From: Pseudomonas sp. B21-015
GTDB taxonomy: Bacteria > Pseudomonadota > Gammaproteobacteria > Pseudomonadales > Pseudomonadaceae
Direction of reading: 5' to 3'
Assembly (NCBI RefSeq): GCF_024749285.1
Contig: NZ_CP087196.1
Location: 1,488,001-1,552,000, forward strand
DNA: 64,000 nt
The notes below the pieces were generated by a model. It did no database searches and had not been told where the DNA came from. It saw only the letters and a list, made by a program, of their open reading frames with translations. The first letter of the stretch is position 1. Each line of letters starts with the position of its first letter. Of this stretch, positions 62,109 through 64,000 are shown one piece after another. The position numbers and the translations under genes are program-made.

Positions 62109-63596
62109 ATGCCTGACTCATCGCAACTCGTTATCGGCGCCGACCTCGCGGGCCAGCCAATCGCCCAGGCCATGCGCCTGGCGAACCGTCATGGCCTGGT
62201 GGCGGGCGCTACCGGCACCGGTAAAACCGTCACGTTGCAGCGTCTGGCCGAAGCCTTCAGCGATGCTGGCGTGGCGGTGTTCGCGGCGGACATCAAAGGC
62301 GACTTGTGCGGGCTGGGCGCCGTCGGCAACCCTCAAGGCAAGGTCGCGGAGCGGATCGCCGGCATGCCCTGGCTGAACCATAAGCCTCAGGCGTATCCGG
62401 TGACTTTGTGGGACATTCAAGGTCAGTCCGGGCATCCATTGCGCACCACCTTGAGCGAAATGGGGCCGTTGCTGCTCGGCAGCCTGCTGGAGCTGACCGA
62501 CAGTCAGCAGTCGGCACTCTATGCCGCCTTCAAAGTGGCCGACCGCGAAGGGCTGTTGCTGCTGGATTTGAAGGATTTGAAGGCACTGCTCAATCATTTG
62601 CGTGATAACCCCGAATTGCTGGGGGATGACGCGGCGCTGATGACCACCGGTTCCAGCCAGGCCCTGTTGCGCCGTTTGGCGACGCTGGAACAGCAGGGCG
62701 CTGAAGCGTTATTCGGCGAACCGGCGCTGCAGCTGGAAGACATGTTGCAACCGGCCGTGGATGGTCGCGGGCGCATTCACTTGCTCGATGCCAGCCGTCT
62801 GGTGCACGAAGCGCCGAAGGTCTACGCGACGTTCCTGCTGTGGTTGCTGGCCGAACTGTTCGAGCAGCTGCCAGAGCGCGGCGATGCCGAGAAACCGCTG
62901 CTGGCGCTGTTTTTCGACGAAGCGCACTTGTTGTTCGCCGGTACGCCCAAGGCGTTGCAGGATCGTCTGGAACAAGTGGTGCGGCTGATCCGTTCGAAAG
63001 GCGTGGGGGTGTATTTCGTCACCCAATCGCCGGGGGATTTGCCGGATGATGTACTGGCTCAGCTGGGCTTGCGTATTCAGCATGGTTTGCGCGCGTTCAC
63101 CGCCAAAGAGCAGAAGTCCCTGCGCGCGGTGGCCGAGGGCTTCCGGCCGAACCCTGCGTTTGACGCCTTGTCGGTGTTGACCGAACTGGGGATCGGCGAG
63201 GCGCTGGTCGGCACCTTGCAGGACAAGGGCACACCGGCGATGGTCCAGCGGGTATTGGTTGCACCGCCGCAGTCGCGGATCGGGCCGCTGACCGAGACTG
63301 AGCGCACGGTGCTGATCGGCGGTTCGCCCTTCAAGGGGCGTTACGACAAACCGATCGATCGCGAATCGGCTTATGAAGTGCTGATGGGGCGTAAAGGGCT
63401 GGCGCCGGATCCCGAGGCCGCGCCGGGCAAACCTGCACCTGAGGAGCCGAGTCTTGCCGACAAGGCCGGGGAGTTCCTCGGCACGGCGGCGGGGCAGGCG
63501 CTGAAATCGGCGATGCGACAGGCGGCGAATCAATTGGGCCGACAATTGGTGCGGGGGTTGATGGGCTCATTGCTCGGCGGCAGCAAGCGCCGCTGA
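62109..63596 (+). CDS. HerA-like/DUF853 ATPase
   Basis: A 495-aa P-loop ATPase of the HerA/FtsK superfamily (DUF853). Walker A GATGTGKT is at 33-40, Walker B is LLALFFDEAHLLF, with a following VYFVTQSPGDLPDDVLAQLG sensor region. The C-terminus is a low-complexity Ala/Gly/Lys tail ending SLLGGSKRR. Family members are hexameric pumps, but the chromosomal Pseudomonas version has no known task. ATG 62109 is chosen for GGTGA five bases upstream; ATGs at 62097 and 62076 are alternatives. Confidence 0.88.
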   Translation: MPDSSQLVIGADLAGQPIAQAMRLANRHGLVAGATGTGKTVTLQRLAEAFSDAGVAVFAADIKGDLCGLGAVGNPQGKVAERIAGMPWLNHKPQAYPVTLWDIQGQSGHPLRTTLSEMGPLLLGSLLELTDSQQSALYAAFKVADREGLLLLDLKDLKALLNHLRDNPELLGDDAALMTTGSSQALLRRLATLEQQGAEALFGEPALQLEDMLQPAVDGRGRIHLLDASRLVHEAPKVYATFLLWLLAELFEQLPERGDAEKPLLALFFDEAHLLFAGTPKALQDRLEQVVRLIRSKGVGVYFVTQSPGDLPDDVLAQLGLRIQHGLRAFTAKEQKSLRAVAEGFRPNPAFDALSVLTELGIGEALVGTLQDKGTPAMVQRVLVAPPQSRIGPLTETERTVLIGGSPFKGRYDKPIDRESAYEVLMGRKGLAPDPEAAPGKPAPEEPSLADKAGEFLGTAAGQALKSAMRQAANQLGRQLVRGLMGSLLGGSKRR

Positions 63597-63613
63597 CAAG
63601 TGGGCAATCAAAA

Positions 63614-63703
63614 TGTGGGAGCGAGCCTGCTCGCGATTGCGGCCTGACATTCAACACATGTGTTGACTGATACACCGCTATCGCGAGCAGGCTCGCTCCC
63701 ACA
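63614..63703. repeat. REP pair, GAGCCTGCTC subtype
   Basis: TGTGGGAGCGAGCCTGCTCG faces CGAGCAGGCTCGCTCCCACA, both intact, between convergent genes. It is the tidiest REP pair in the window. Confidence 0.92.
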
Positions 63704-63714
63704 TGGGTTCTAAG

Positions 63715-64000
63715 TCATGCCTTGGGTTTGGCGTGCGCCGCCAGGCGTTCGAGGGCCGCCCGCAGATTTGGGTCGGTAATCCCGTCGGCCGTCGCCTGAA
63801 TGGTCGCCGCCGCGTCCGTCGACAAATCCATGGTATGTCCCACCGCCCCTTGCTGAACCGTGGGCGGCTGCACCTTGAACAGAATCCGCGTCAGGCTGGC
63901 GAATTCGTCGAACAGCTGTAACTGTCGTTGCAGACGCTTTTGCTGATAACGCAGGCGAGTGGCCCAGTGCCCATCGGTGACAATCAGCAATAAACTGCCT
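63715..64000 (-). CDS. DUF721 (DciA-like) protein, 5' end outside window
   Basis: C-terminal 95 codons or so of a DUF721 protein. Family text is LLLIVTDGHWATRLRYQQKRLQRQL, a basic KH-like segment, then a helical tail. DUF721 includes DciA, which loads the replicative helicase DnaB in many bacteria. The frame continues past the right edge, so the start is not visible; whether this copy is the main DciA or a paralogue cannot be judged from the fragment. Confidence 0.78.
   Translation of the reverse strand, partial: GSLLLIVTDGHWATRLRYQQKRLQRQLQLFDEFASLTRILFKVQPPTVQQGAVGHTMDLSTDAAATIQATADGITDPNLRAALERLAAHAKPKA

Overview
The window is 64 kb of a Pseudomonas chromosome, most likely from the P. fluorescens group. 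The evidence is a mvaT-sbcB-purU neighbourhood, a fumarase/diguanylate cyclase/ferredoxin reductase/pykA neighbourhood, several Pseudomonas-type REP palindromes and GC-rich codon use. No tRNA, rRNA, CRISPR array, insertion sequence or phage was found. Both window edges cut a gene: an aldehyde dehydrogenase on the left and a DUF721 protein on the right.

Left part (1-12643). A polyamine-type ABC transporter (binding protein, two permeases, ATPase) follows the end of an aldehyde dehydrogenase. Then come an AraC regulator, a divergent quinol-monooxygenase-like gene, a small conserved gene, a flavin reductase, and a 2-oxoglutarate (KgtP-type) permease next to a DctB/DctD (MifS/MifR)-type two-component system. 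The permease has a readable sigma-54 promoter and two palindromes placed like enhancer sites for the adjacent regulator.

Toxin locus (12750-20077 and 28843-46417). This is the accessory core of the window: a complete ABC-type (Tc) insecticidal toxin complex in two blocks. Block one, on the minus strand, encodes TcB (SpvB/TcdB-like) and TcC (an RHS cocoon subunit with a low-GC, unrecognised C-terminal toxin domain). Block two, on the plus strand, encodes a TcA subunit split into two proteins (1554 and 1509 aa). It is flanked by two large, unfamiliar beta-rich proteins: 1362 aa of Ig-like repeats, and 1293 aa with a carbohydrate-binding-like N-terminus plus alternating Ig-like modules. A 20-bp lux-box-like palindrome lies upstream of each of the three transcription units and was not noticed elsewhere. 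This suggests that one LuxR-type regulator, not encoded here, controls the whole system.

Between the two blocks sits what looks like core genome: class I fumarase, a SadC-like diguanylate cyclase, a ferredoxin reductase, an enoyl-CoA isomerase/hydratase, pyruvate kinase, a TPR lipoprotein and a PilZ protein. As I recall the P. aeruginosa PAO1 order, these genes are neighbours there without toxin genes, so both toxin blocks look like insertions in a conserved backbone.

Right part (46441-64000). A six-gene RDD-SpoIIM-DUF4129-DUF4350-MoxR-DUF58 operon is followed by sbcB, mvaT and purU, a small acidic protein, a three-gene glycosyltransferase/deacetylase/flippase-like operon, a PctA-like amino-acid chemoreceptor and a HerA-like ATPase.
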